From: Sphingomonas sp. Leaf9
Lineage (GTDB): Bacteria > Pseudomonadota > Alphaproteobacteria > Sphingomonadales > Sphingomonadaceae
Direction: 5' to 3'
Assembly: GCF_001421355.1 (NCBI RefSeq)
Contig: NZ_LMKC01000003.1
Coordinates: forward strand, 62,164 to 126,163
Length of the DNA: 64,000 bases
The first letter of the stretch is position 1. Each line of letters starts with the position of its first letter. Shown here in pieces: positions 25,562-34,391 of this stretch. A program made the position numbers and the translations under genes. Under the pieces are notes generated by a model. That model had not been told where the DNA came from, made no database searches, and was given only the letters and a program-made list of their open reading frames with translations.

Positions 25562-25987
25562 TCAGATTTGATGGCCGGTAATCCGTATCCCGTGTCGTGT
25601 CCGGCTGAGCGGCAGCTGCTTACCCGTCGCTTCCAACGCAGACCATGCAGCGTCAAGATCCTGGGTCTCACGCGTTGCCGGGATTTCCCGAGACGCAGCG
25701 GTAAGGAAAATGGAAGGCACTTCGATCCACTCGATCCCGACCAGCGGGAAAGGTCCAAATTCGAAACTGTCTACAAAGGCGTGGGGCGCATCGAGCCATG
25801 GCAAGCCCATGGGTTTCGCGTGGTCGTTCCCGATGAACTTGACGTCGATCCGCGACAGCGCCGGACGCACATTTGCCAATGCCTCGAAAACTGCACGCCA
25901 CTTGCTGTTAGACATCAGCGATGCGGTATAATCGCGTCGTGCGGCTTTCCGATCGCTACGGAGTTCTTCGGAAAGATCATTGGTCAT
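25562..25987 (-). CDS. hypothetical protein, DUF6678-like
   Basis: A 141-residue soluble protein. The order SNSKWRAVFEALANVRP, RIDVKFIGND, FVDSFEFGPFPLVGIEWIEVP recalls the DUF6678 family of unknown function, but this was not searched. Its codon use is less GC-biased than the neighbours (for example TTT, GCT, AGA and ATT are frequent, and stretches near 25540-25990 are visibly AT-richer), suggesting recent transfer. Isolated between xseB and a glycosylase gene; the 112 bases before xseB show nothing else. Confidence 0.6.
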   Translation of the reverse strand: MTNDLSEELRSDRKAARRDYTASLMSNSKWRAVFEALANVRPALSRIDVKFIGNDHAKPMGLPWLDAPHAFVDSFEFGPFPLVGIEWIEVPSIFLTAASREIPATRETQDLDAAWSALEATGKQLPLSRTRHGIRITGHQI

Positions 25988-26009
25988 CGACGGCGAATTC
26001 TACATCGTT

Positions 26010-26543
26010 TCAAGCTGGTCGCAACTTGGTGTTCGGCGCTGCTTGAGGCTGTGGCGAGGCTCGATCGAGATACGCTTTGATCGCATTCCACGCCGGCTGC
26101 TTCGCCGCCGCGCCGACCGTGTGCAGCGGGCTGCTCGACGGCAGGGCCAGCGTCTCGATCCCGTGCACCAGCGTTCGCCCCGCCTTCGCCGCCGTGCCGC
26201 CATTGAACGCCACCAACTGTAACGTGGGCAATGTCGCGATCAGCGCCGCCACGTCGTTGGCGGTCGCATCGCGGATCGCCGCGTCACTACTGCCGGGGCG
26301 GGTGGCGCTTTGCACCACGTCCCACAGGCCGATACCCGCAGCCTGGAGCGCCAACAGCCGGTCGTGATAGTCCAGCGCGGGCAGGTCGACCCCGACCACC
26401 GGCGACAGCAATCGCCAGAACTGGTTCTGCGGATGGGCGTAGTACCGCCCTGCCGCCAGCGAGGCATCGCCCGGCAGGCTGCCGAGGATCAGCACCCGTG
26501 TCGACAGGTCGACAACCGGCGGAAACGACGCCTTGCGGGTCAC
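26010..26543 (-). CDS. hypoxanthine/uracil-DNA glycosylase family protein
   Basis: A 177-residue UDG-superfamily enzyme of the DNA-deoxyinosine glycosylase type, excising deaminated bases. Motif 1 is VLILGSLPGDASLAAGRYYAHPQNQFWRLL, then AFNGGTAAKAG, and the C-terminal loop LPSSSPLHT. The GTG at 26543 forms a GTGA overlap with the upstream flavoprotein gene and gives the usual MTRKASFPPVVD start; ATG at 26582 or 26576 would overlap it by about 40 bases. Confidence 0.85.
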   Translation of the reverse strand: MTRKASFPPVVDLSTRVLILGSLPGDASLAAGRYYAHPQNQFWRLLSPVVGVDLPALDYHDRLLALQAAGIGLWDVVQSATRPGSSDAAIRDATANDVAALIATLPTLQLVAFNGGTAAKAGRTLVHGIETLALPSSSPLHTVGAAAKQPAWNAIKAYLDRASPQPQAAPNTKLRPA

Positions 26544-27706
26544 ACCGCCTGGCCCGCCGCCCAGCCGCTCGACCATGCCCATTGGAAGTTATAGCCGCCG
26601 AGCCACCCGGTGACGTCAACCGCCTCGCCGATGACGTGCAGGCCGGGCAGGTGCTTGGCCGCCATCGTCTTCTGGTTGAGGCCATCGGTCGCGACGCCGC
26701 CGACGGTGACTTCCGCCTTGACGAAACCTTCGGTGCCGTTGGGATGAAACTGCCAGCCGCTCAGCCGTTGTTCGATCGCCGCCAAGATGGCGTCGCGTTG
26801 GTTGCCCAATTCGCCGGGACAGTCGAACTTGACCGCCAGCGCCTCGGCCAGCCGGTCGGGCAGTGCCGATCCCAGCGCGGTGCGCAGGCCGACGCGGGGT
26901 CGTGTGCGCTTCAGTTCGGTCAGCCAGCCGGGCGCGCGGTCGGGCACGAAATCGATCGTCACCGGCTCGCGGTGCCGCCAATAGGACGAGGCCTGCAGGA
27001 TCGCCGGTCCCGACAGGCCGCGATGGGTGAACAGCGCCGCCTCGCGAAACGTCGCCTTGCCCGCACCCGCCACGACCTCGGTCGCGACGCCCGACAATTC
27101 GCGGAACAGCGCGTCGTCGGGCGGCAGGGTCAGGGGCACCAGCGCCGGGCGCGGCTCGACCAGTTTCAGCCCGAACCGCTTGGCAAGGTCATAGGCGAAG
27201 CCGGTCGCACCGAGCTTCGGGATCGATGGCCCGCCGGTCGCGATCACCAGCGACGGCGCGGTCAGGATGCGGTCGCCATGGACGACGGTGAACAGGCCAT
27301 CGGCATGGGTGACGTCGCGGATCGGCTGGCCCAGCGCGATCTCCGCCCCCGCCGCCTCGTCCAGCAGCATCGCCACGATCTGCCGCGCTGATCCGTCGCA
27401 GAACAGCTGGCCGAGCGTCTTTTCATGCCACGCGATGCCATGGCTATCGACCAGTGCGATGAAATCCTGCGCGGTGTAACGCCCCAGCGCCGAGCGGGCG
27501 AAATGCGGGTTGGCCGAGACATAGCGGTCCCAGCTCGCCCCGACATTGGTGAAGTTGCAGCGTCCGCCGCCGGAAATGACGATCTTGCGCCCCGGTTCGG
27601 GCGCGTGATCGACCACGACCACGCGCTTGCCGCGCCGGGCGGCGATCCCGGCGCAGAACAACCCGGCGCCGCCCGCGCCGAGGATGATGACATCATGTTG
27701 GGCCAT
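26540..27706 (-). CDS. HI0933-family FAD-dependent oxidoreductase
   Basis: A 388-residue flavoprotein of the BaiN/YhiN (HI0933) family of unknown substrate. The dinucleotide-binding motif is VIILGAGGAGLFCAGIAARRGKRVVVVDH at residues 5-33; GRKIVISGGGRCNFTN is the family hallmark, and the C-terminal FAD contact reads GLHVIGEAVDVTGWLGGYNFQWAWSSGWAAG. Coupled by GTGA overlap to the DNA glycosylase. Confidence 0.92.
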   Translation of the reverse strand: MAQHDVIILGAGGAGLFCAGIAARRGKRVVVVDHAPEPGRKIVISGGGRCNFTNVGASWDRYVSANPHFARSALGRYTAQDFIALVDSHGIAWHEKTLGQLFCDGSARQIVAMLLDEAAGAEIALGQPIRDVTHADGLFTVVHGDRILTAPSLVIATGGPSIPKLGATGFAYDLAKRFGLKLVEPRPALVPLTLPPDDALFRELSGVATEVVAGAGKATFREAALFTHRGLSGPAILQASSYWRHREPVTIDFVPDRAPGWLTELKRTRPRVGLRTALGSALPDRLAEALAVKFDCPGELGNQRDAILAAIEQRLSGWQFHPNGTEGFVKAEVTVGGVATDGLNQKTMAAKHLPGLHVIGEAVDVTGWLGGYNFQWAWSSGWAAGQAV

Positions 27707-27745
27707 CCGCCGCCCTTCGCACGGGTGAGGGGCGGCGGAAAGGGG

Positions 27746-29164
27746 TCAGCCGCGCACCACCAGCTTCACCAGCTGCCCCGGCACCAGCCGCGCATCGCCT
27801 TCCATCCCGTTCAGTGTCAGGAACCGGTCCCGCTGGAAATCGGAGTAGGCCATCTGGCGGGCGAGCGAGTCGATCGTATCGCCAGCCTTCACCGTGACGA
27901 TGCGGATGCGCTTGCCGGTAATCGCATTCGCTTCGGATTGCGTCAGCGTGCCGAAGCTGTCGAGCATTGGTTCGAACGGCCCGATACCGCGCCCGGCAGG
28001 CGTGACGATCTGGAAATAATAGGTCGCCGAGGGGTAGCGATAGGCGACGATGGTGACGTCGACCGCCTGGTTGTTGGCATTGGCGCGCACCGTCGCGATC
28101 GCGGCGTCGGTGCCGTTGATCCGCGTCGTCTGCGGCTCGGGCGCGTTCTGTGCGCCGAGTGCCGCCAGCCGCTGTCGCACGACGCTGGCCGGGTCGCCCG
28201 CCGGTCCCATGCGGAACTCGGCCTGTCCGCCTTGCCCGGCGATCGTCACCGCGTCGGTGCCGTTCTGCAACGCATAACCGCTGGGCGCGGTGAAGCGGAC
28301 GCGCAGGCCGGGATGCTTGAAGGTCGACCCCTCGATGACCCCCTGCGCGGGATCGTCATCATAGCGCAGCCCGTCGAGCATCCGCAGATAGGTGGTGTCC
28401 TGCACCGGCTGGGTCGTGGCACCGCCGGCCTGCTGCGCCAGCGCCCGCGCGCGCTTTACCCGGTCGGCACCATTGGGGTGGGTGCTCATCCAGGTCGGCA
28501 CGGCATTGCCGCCGCGCCCGCTGGTCTGCGCGGCCAGTGACTGCGCATCGTTCAGCTGGACCAGCGCGTCGGCCATCCCCGACGGCGCATAGCCGGCGGC
28601 GGTGGCATAGCGTACGCCGAACTGGTCGGCCTGATATTCCTGGTTGCGGCTGTACGACAGGGTGTAGAGTTGCGATCCCGCCCCGGCGATCCGCCCGACC
28701 AGATCGCTGCCGGTCACCGCGCCGAGCAGTGCTGCGCCGATCGACCCGATGCTCGAGCGGGTGTTGCGCGAATTGCTGTGCCGTGCGGCGACGTGGCCGA
28801 CCTCATGCCCCATCACCGCCGCCAGCTCCGCCTCGCTGTTCATCAGCGCCAGCAGCTGCCGGGTGATGTAGACATAGCCGCCGGGGATGGCGAAGGCGTT
28901 CTCGACCGGCGAATTGAGCAGCGCGACGGTAAAATCGCCGCTGGCATTCGACAGGCCGGATTGAAGCGCGACCTTCTTGCCGACCCGCTCGACATAGGCC
29001 GACTGCGGCCCCGAATATTTGCCGCCATATTGCGCCAGCAACTGCGGGTTGGCCTGCGCGCCCTGGCTGCGGTCGCTTTGCGAAATGGCGCGCGTCTGGG
29101 CATGGGCCGGCGCGGCGATCGTCGCGGCGGTCAGCATCGCGGCGGTCCAAAGGCGTGTCGTCAT
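27746..29164 (-). CDS. secreted M48 zinc metalloprotease with C-terminal LysM domain
   Basis: A periplasmic or membrane-associated BepA/LoiP-like protease. Residues 1-22 are a Sec signal (AATIAAPAHA). The catalytic HEVGH is in AAVMGHEVGHVAARHS, with the third zinc ligand in SRNQEYQADQFG. The C-terminal 55 residues (RIVTVKAGDTIDSLARQM to LVPGQLVKLVVRG) form a LysM-type peptidoglycan-binding unit. 472 residues. ATG 29164 was chosen because it begins the signal peptide. A near-EcfG promoter lies at 29196-29220. Confidence 0.9.
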   Translation of the reverse strand: MTTRLWTAAMLTAATIAAPAHAQTRAISQSDRSQGAQANPQLLAQYGGKYSGPQSAYVERVGKKVALQSGLSNASGDFTVALLNSPVENAFAIPGGYVYITRQLLALMNSEAELAAVMGHEVGHVAARHSNSRNTRSSIGSIGAALLGAVTGSDLVGRIAGAGSQLYTLSYSRNQEYQADQFGVRYATAAGYAPSGMADALVQLNDAQSLAAQTSGRGGNAVPTWMSTHPNGADRVKRARALAQQAGGATTQPVQDTTYLRMLDGLRYDDDPAQGVIEGSTFKHPGLRVRFTAPSGYALQNGTDAVTIAGQGGQAEFRMGPAGDPASVVRQRLAALGAQNAPEPQTTRINGTDAAIATVRANANNQAVDVTIVAYRYPSATYYFQIVTPAGRGIGPFEPMLDSFGTLTQSEANAITGKRIRIVTVKAGDTIDSLARQMAYSDFQRDRFLTLNGMEGDARLVPGQLVKLVVRG

Positions 29165-29195
29165 CGTGGTGCGTCCCCGTTTTCCTCGGTCGGAA

Positions 29196-29220
29196 TACGT
29201 TGCGATACGACAACGGTTCC
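29196..29220 (-). promoter_or_regulatory. possible sigma EcfG promoter of the M48 protease (one mismatch)
   Basis: On the minus strand GGAAC (29216-29220), 16 bases, CGTA (29196-29199) against consensus CGTT. Predicted start about 24 bases before the ATG at 29164. Confidence 0.35.
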
Positions 29221-29225
29221 GTCGT

Positions 29226-30296
29226 TTAGCTGAACAACTCGCCCTGCGCCCCGGCCGGCGGGCGGGACAGGTCGCAGCGCAGCCGGGGATGGCCACCGTT
29301 CAGCCCATGTCGACGACAGGCGATGGCAAAGCGGGTGGCGAGCAGCTGTCCCCACACGCCTTGCCCCCGCATCCGCGAATGAAACGCCGGATCGTTGTCG
29401 CGCCCGCCGCGCAGCGACTGGATGATCGCCATCACCTTTCCCGCGCGATCAGGGAAATGCGCCTCCAGCCACGCGCGAAACAGCGGGGCGACTTCATGGG
29501 GCAGGCGCACCGGCAGGAAATAGGCACCCTGCGCCCCGGCCGCCGCCGCCCGTTCGAGCAGCCGTTCGACCTCATGGTCGGTGATCGCCGGGATTACCGG
29601 AGAGATCGACACGAACACCGGCACCCCTGCTGCCGCCAGCCGCGCCACCGCCGCCAGCCGCTTTTCGGGATGCGGCGCGCGCGGCTCCAGCGTGCGGGCG
29701 ATCATCGGATCGAGCGACGTGACCGACAGCGTGACGCTGACCAGCCCCTTTGCCGCCATCGGCACCAGCAGGTCGAGGTCGCGCACCACCCGGTCGGACT
29801 TGGTGGTGATGGTCAACGGATGGTTCGTCTCCGCCAGCACCGCGATGCACTCCCGCGTGATCCGCCAGTCACGTTCGATCGGTTGATAGGGATCGGTGTT
29901 CGTCCCCATCGCGACCGGCTGTGCGACATAGCCGGGCCTGGCCAGTTCGGCCCGCAGCAGGGCAGCGGCGTCGGGCTTGGCGAACAGCTTCGTCTCGAAA
30001 TCCAGTCCCGGCGACAGGTCGTGATAGGCATGGGTCGGCCGCGCGAAGCAATAGATGCAGCCATGTTCGCAGCCGCGATAGGGGTTGATGCTCCGGTCGA
30101 ACGGGATGTCGGGCGAACGGTTGCGCGACAGGATCGTGCGTGGCCGTTCGATCGCGACGGTGGTGCGCAAGATCGGCTCGGCGCCATCGACCGTTACCCG
30201 CCAGTCGAGCCAGTCGCCGTCCGATTCCTGCATCGGCAGCGCGAACCGGGTGCTGGTCGCGTTGATGGTTGCGCCACGGGCTGGACGAGCGGACAT
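29226..30296 (-). CDS. PA0069-family radical SAM protein
   Basis: A 356-residue radical SAM enzyme distantly like spore photoproduct lyase; the reaction of the PA0069 group is unknown. The cluster motif CEHGCIYC (C-x3-C-x2-C) follows SINPYRG, as in the family; TNTDPYQPIE and TTKSDRVVRDLDLL are conserved SAM-side elements. Monocistronic, its 3' end touches the M48 promoter region. The start lies 54 bases from the divergent VOC gene. Confidence 0.9.
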   Translation of the reverse strand: MSARPARGATINATSTRFALPMQESDGDWLDWRVTVDGAEPILRTTVAIERPRTILSRNRSPDIPFDRSINPYRGCEHGCIYCFARPTHAYHDLSPGLDFETKLFAKPDAAALLRAELARPGYVAQPVAMGTNTDPYQPIERDWRITRECIAVLAETNHPLTITTKSDRVVRDLDLLVPMAAKGLVSVTLSVTSLDPMIARTLEPRAPHPEKRLAAVARLAAAGVPVFVSISPVIPAITDHEVERLLERAAAAGAQGAYFLPVRLPHEVAPLFRAWLEAHFPDRAGKVMAIIQSLRGGRDNDPAFHSRMRGQGVWGQLLATRFAIACRRHGLNGGHPRLRCDLSRPPAGAQGELFS

Positions 30297-30350
30297 TGCA
30301 TCAGCGTATCGAACTGGCTAGAACGAAGCAAGAACATGAAGGGGTGCGAT

Positions 30351-30680
30351 ATGGCGCGGCTGAATTATCTCGAGCTTCCGGTTACGGCGACCGAACCTGC
30401 CAAGGCATTCTATACGGCGGTAATGGGCTGGCAGTTCGCCGATTACGGCCCGGACTATGCCGCAACGACCAGCGGCGATACCGATCTGGGGCTGGATGCC
30501 GACACGTCGCTCACGACGCTGCTGCCGGTGATCGAGGTCGACGATCTGGAGGCGACGCTGGCCGCCGTCGAGGCGGCGGGCGGGGTGGTGGTCCAGCCGA
30601 TCTTCGCGTTTCCCGGTGGCCGGCGCTTCCATTTCCGCGATCCCGACGGGCATGTACTGGCGGCGATGGTCGCGGAATGA
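30351..30680 (+). CDS. VOC (glyoxalase/bleomycin-resistance) superfamily protein
   Basis: A 109-residue single VOC domain: NYLELPVTATEPAKAFYTAVMGW at the N-terminus and RRFHFRDPDGHVLAAMVAE at the C-terminus. Two to three possible metal ligands remain (Glu in LELPV, His in DPDGH). Substrate unknown. ATG 30351 has AAGGGG at proper distance; ATG 30336 would add five residues. Confidence 0.8.
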   Translation: MARLNYLELPVTATEPAKAFYTAVMGWQFADYGPDYAATTSGDTDLGLDADTSLTTLLPVIEVDDLEATLAAVEAAGGVVVQPIFAFPGGRRFHFRDPDGHVLAAMVAE

Positions 30681-30740
30681 CCTTGTCGGTTGCCCCGCTC
30701 CGGCGATAGGTTCCGGGCGGGGTAGCAAGGGGGAGGTTCG

Positions 30741-31226
30741 ATGATCGGAACGTTGATGGGGGCGGCGGCGGCACTGGCTGCGCCCGACGGGGCGGTGCTC
30801 GACTTGCGCCAGCCCGGCAATGTCGTCACCGGGTTGCAGGCGGCGGGCTACAAGGCCGAATTGAAGATCAACAAGGCAGGCGAGCCGTACATCCTGAGCG
30901 CGACCAACGGCGAATCGTTCACCGTGGAATTCTATGGTTGTGAGGGACTGAAGAGCTGCAACTCGTTCCAGTTCGCGTCATGGTACAAGAAGGAACCGAT
31001 CTTCACCGCCGCCGTCGCCAATGAATGGAATGCGACGAAGCGTTTCCTGAAAGTCGCGGTCGACGAGGATGGCGACATGCGCGAGTTTCTGGACGTGAGC
31101 GCAGTCGGCGGCATGACCCAGGCGTCGTTCACCGATCTGGTCGGCTGGTACACCGAGATGGACGGAAGTTTCGGCAATTTCCTGAAGGAAAAGCGCAACG
31201 CAGCCAAGGCGAAGCCGGCGAAATAG
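30741..31226 (+). CDS. YbjN domain-containing secreted protein
   Basis: A 161-residue protein with a short signal-like start (MIGTLMGAAAALAAPDG) after a strong GGGGGAGG ribosome-binding site. The YbjN fold is suggested by VVTGLQAAGYKAELKINKAGEPYILSATNGESFTVEFYGC and ASFTDLVGWYTEMDGSFGNFL. YbjN-like proteins are type III chaperone-like folds of uncertain role. C-terminal Lys/Ala-rich tail. Confidence 0.75.
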   Translation: MIGTLMGAAAALAAPDGAVLDLRQPGNVVTGLQAAGYKAELKINKAGEPYILSATNGESFTVEFYGCEGLKSCNSFQFASWYKKEPIFTAAVANEWNATKRFLKVAVDEDGDMREFLDVSAVGGMTQASFTDLVGWYTEMDGSFGNFLKEKRNAAKAKPAK

Positions 31227-31274
31227 CGGTAGCGGGCAGGGGGCAGTACGCGACGCCTCCGGCGCTCCCGCTGC

Positions 31275-31802
31275 CTATCGCTCCAGCAACCGCGGCATCA
31301 GTTCGACGAAGTTGCAGGGGCGGTGGCGAATGTCGAGCTGTTCGCGCAGGATGCCGTCCCACCCGTCCTTCACCGCCCCGGTCGATCCGGGCAGCGCAAA
31401 GATATAGGTGCCGCGCGCGACACAGGCGGTAGCGCGCGACTGGATGGTGGAGGTGCCGATCTTGGCATAGCTTTGCCAGCGGAACAGTTCGCCGAAACCG
31501 GGGATCAGCTTGCTTGCGACGCGTTCGACCGCTTCGGGGGTCACGTCGCGGCCGGTGACGCCGGTGCCGCCGGTGGTGATGACGCAATCGATGCCGTCAT
31601 CGTCGATCCAGCCGTGCAGCCGCGCGACGATGACGTCGATATCGTCGATCACGATCGCCCGGTCGGCCAGGATATGGCCGGCATTCTCCAGCCGGGCGAC
31701 CAGCGTGTCGCCGGAGCGATCCTCCGCCAGCCCGCGCGTGTCGGATACCGTCAGCACCGCGACCCGGACCGGCACGAACGGCCGGCTGTCGTCAATTGGC
31801 AT
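31275..31802 (-). CDS. moaB: molybdenum cofactor biosynthesis protein B
   Basis: MoaB/MogA-type enzymes adenylylate molybdopterin. The 175-residue protein has [22 protein letters not shown] at the N-terminus, [21 protein letters not shown], and [19 protein letters not shown]. No other moa gene is nearby. Its start overlaps the 3' end of the lytic transglycosylase gene by 11 bases, so it is the last gene of that transcript. Confidence 0.93.
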   Translation of the reverse strand: MPIDDSRPFVPVRVAVLTVSDTRGLAEDRSGDTLVARLENAGHILADRAIVIDDIDVIVARLHGWIDDDGIDCVITTGGTGVTGRDVTPEAVERVASKLIPGFGELFRWQSYAKIGTSTIQSRATACVARGTYIFALPGSTGAVKDGWDGILREQLDIRHRPCNFVELMPRLLER

Positions 31803-33564
31803 CGGCCACCCGCGTCTGCGCGCCGTTCACACGGACGGCGGCGGCACCGGGCAGCCCCGGAAATTTCGGCCACATCCCCTGCGCCAGCGCGGCGCGGCTG
31901 GCCGACGGTTTGCCCGCCTGCTTTTCATACATCCAATAGTTGCGCAGCACGGTCATCACATAGCCGCGCGTTTCCCAGTACGGGATCGATTCGATGTAGA
32001 GCAGCGGATCGCCGCCGTCCTTCAGCTGCACGTTCCACGCCTCGACCGGGGTCGGGCCGGCATTATAGGCGGCGATAACCTTGGGCAGCAGGCCGCCGGT
32101 GAACGGCCGGTCGCGCAGCTGCTCCAGATAGCTCTGCCCGACCGCCATGTTCACCTGCGGCCGCGACAGCGCCGATTTTTCGAGGCTGAGGCCGTGCGCG
32201 CGCGCATAATCGGTCAGCGCACCGGGGCGGATCTGCATCAGCCCGGTCGCGCCCGCCGGGCTGACCACGCCCGCATCGAAGCGTGATTCCTGCAACGTGT
32301 GGGCGAACACCAGCGCCTTGTCGACGCGCCAGCCGCCATCGGGGGTCCAGTCGGGCGCGGGATAGCGCGCTTCGGCCAGCGGCCGTGCGCCCTGCGGCCC
32401 GTTATGCGACAGCCACAGCTGCGTCGCGGGCAGGTTCAGGGATCCGCACAGCCGGGTCAGCGCGGCATAATCCCCCGCGCCGCCGATCCGCGCCTGATAG
32501 CGCAGCAGCTTGTCGGCCAGCGCAACTTCGCCGATTTCGGTGAGCGCGGCGGCGACCTTCACGTTCGACCGCCGCTCCAGCGCGCGCCAATCCTCGGTCA
32601 CCGGCGCGCGGGCGCCGGCATCGGCTCCTTCGATCAGCCCCAGTGCCTGCCGCGCGAGCAGCCCGTAATAGGTTTCGCCATATTGCGCGGCGGTCTGCAG
32701 CCGCGCCTGGACCAGATCGGGGCGGCCGCAGGCGATGTCGGCACGGGTCGCCCAATACAGCCCCGCCGAGCGCAATTCGGTGTCGCCGGCCCGCTGCGAA
32801 ACACTGGCGAAGGCGGCCTGCGCCCCGGCGCAATCCTGCTGGCGCCACGCGGCAAGGCCCTGCGTCCAGTCGGCCTGTGCGGTCCAGTCGCCCTGGCCCT
32901 GCTGCGCGACGGCGGCGAGGCGGCGGGCATTGGCATCGTCGCCCGCCACGAAATAGATCCACGCGACCCGCCCGCGCATCTCGGTCAGCGCTTCGGGCGT
33001 CAGGTCGGCGGCGCGGGTCGCGATCAGCGCTTCGGCGGCGGCACCGTCATCGGCCTTTACATAGGGCTTCATCGCGTCGAGCAGCTGCGCGGCGGCGGCA
33101 TCGCTGCGCGCGGCCTTGGCCCGGACGCGCACCGGCGCGGCATCGAACCATACCAGCCGCTGCGGTGTCGGCAGTTCGGGGACGGCATCCGCCCCGCGCG
33201 TCTTGGCGAGCCGGGCAAGGTCGGGAGCGTGGGGCAGGTCGGGCGCTTCGTTCAGCAGCGCCAGCAGCTGTGGCAGCTCGACCTTAGGCGACCCCTTGGC
33301 GGTATAGAGTTCGGCGCGGGCAACGGCGTGGAGCGGCCCCGGCTTCATCGCGTCGAGCCGCAGTTGCGCATCAGCCCAGCGCTGCCCACGGATCGCGGCA
33401 AATACCTGGGTATAGGCGTCGCGATCCTCGGGCGACAATTGCGGGGGGATGCGCGCTTCGGCGACGGAGATGGCCGTGCCGTGCGTCGGCGAATCATCGG
33501 CATGGGCAATGGTGGGAAGGGCGGGCAATAGCAGCGCCGCGAACACGAGTGGGTTGAGTTTCAC
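31792..33564 (-). CDS. soluble-type lytic murein transglycosylase
   Basis: A 590-residue periplasmic Slt-like enzyme that cleaves peptidoglycan to anhydro-muropeptides. Signal peptide [22 protein letters not shown]; a long alpha-superhelical (U-shaped) region to about residue 400; then the GH23 catalytic domain with the essential Glu in [28 protein letters not shown], and [15 protein letters not shown] 33564 overlaps the stop of the upstream glycosylase-like gene (GTGA) and starts the signal peptide, so it is preferred over 33603. Confidence 0.92.
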   Translation of the reverse strand: MKLNPLVFAALLLPALPTIAHADDSPTHGTAISVAEARIPPQLSPEDRDAYTQVFAAIRGQRWADAQLRLDAMKPGPLHAVARAELYTAKGSPKVELPQLLALLNEAPDLPHAPDLARLAKTRGADAVPELPTPQRLVWFDAAPVRVRAKAARSDAAAAQLLDAMKPYVKADDGAAAEALIATRAADLTPEALTEMRGRVAWIYFVAGDDANARRLAAVAQQGQGDWTAQADWTQGLAAWRQQDCAGAQAAFASVSQRAGDTELRSAGLYWATRADIACGRPDLVQARLQTAAQYGETYYGLLARQALGLIEGADAGARAPVTEDWRALERRSNVKVAAALTEIGEVALADKLLRYQARIGGAGDYAALTRLCGSLNLPATQLWLSHNGPQGARPLAEARYPAPDWTPDGGWRVDKALVFAHTLQESRFDAGVVSPAGATGLMQIRPGALTDYARAHGLSLEKSALSRPQVNMAVGQSYLEQLRDRPFTGGLLPKVIAAYNAGPTPVEAWNVQLKDGGDPLLYIESIPYWETRGYVMTVLRNYWMYEKQAGKPSASRAALAQGMWPKFPGLPGAAAVRVNGAQTRVADAN

Positions 33565-34277
33565 GCGGTCGATTCCCTGATAAGCAACTGCAGGTGCCGC
33601 CATGTTTCCGCTTTGGCCAAAGGCCGCTCCAACAGGAAGCGCGGGTGGAACGTGGCGATCGTGGGACAGGCTATGCCGCCGTGGTTAAGAGTGCGTAAAC
33701 CACCGCGCTGCCCCTCGGGGCCGAGCAGAGCGCGGCACGGTTCCGCGCCGAACAACAGCAATTTGCGCGGCGCGACCAGCGTGACCAGGCGGCGGGCCAG
33801 CGCCTCCAGCGGTTCCTGCGCATCGGCGGGCAGGCGACCGGTCAGCGGGCGGGCATGGGCGACGCCGGCGATGACGACGCTCTCGCGCACCTCGCCGATA
33901 GCGGCCAGCATCCGGTCGAGCAACACGCCGACCGGGCCGGTCATCCAGCCGCTGTCGCCCGAATCATCGGCTTCGGGCAGATCGGTCAGGATCATCAGCG
34001 ACGGATTTTTTTGGGGGGACACCGGCACGCGCGCGGCGTTCCATGCGGCTTCCGGCGCGGCATCGCCCATCCGCCATGCGACAAAGGCGTCGAGCGTGTC
34101 GGGCACCAGCGCGGCGGCGGGCGCAGACGTTACGGCAAGCGGGCGGGCGGCGGGCGCGGGTGTCGCGAACCAGTCGCGCAGCTCGTCCTCCACCAGCGTG
34201 TCGACACCGGCGTCGTTCCACCATTCCAGCGCGCTTGCCGCCGCTTCGTGCCACTGAATATGCTGGTCCACCCCCAT
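33561..34277 (-). CDS. uracil-DNA glycosylase-like protein lacking Fe-S cysteines
   Basis: A 238-residue UDG-superfamily-like protein. The fold is suggested by PSLMILTDLPEADDSGDSGWMTGPVGVLLDRMLAAIG (place of family-4 motif 1), VTLVAPRKLLLFGAEPCRALLG and TIATFHPRFLLERP (motif 2 position, HP-x-LL). Unlike family 4 enzymes it has only two Cys and the GEAPG motif is replaced by TDLPE. About 85 N-terminal residues are a linker-like region. ATG 34277; the stop overlaps the transglycosylase GTG. Activity uncertain. Confidence 0.7.
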   Translation of the reverse strand: MGVDQHIQWHEAAASALEWWNDAGVDTLVEDELRDWFATPAPAARPLAVTSAPAAALVPDTLDAFVAWRMGDAAPEAAWNAARVPVSPQKNPSLMILTDLPEADDSGDSGWMTGPVGVLLDRMLAAIGEVRESVVIAGVAHARPLTGRLPADAQEPLEALARRLVTLVAPRKLLLFGAEPCRALLGPEGQRGGLRTLNHGGIACPTIATFHPRFLLERPLAKAETWRHLQLLIRESTA

Positions 34278-34391
34278 GCCGCCGGTTAGGCACCGCCTTG
34301 ACCTCCCCGTCAATCTGCCCAAATCGTTCGCAAGGACAAGGCGAGGCAACCGCGCGACGACACGGGACGGTGGCCCCAAGAGGATGAGAAG

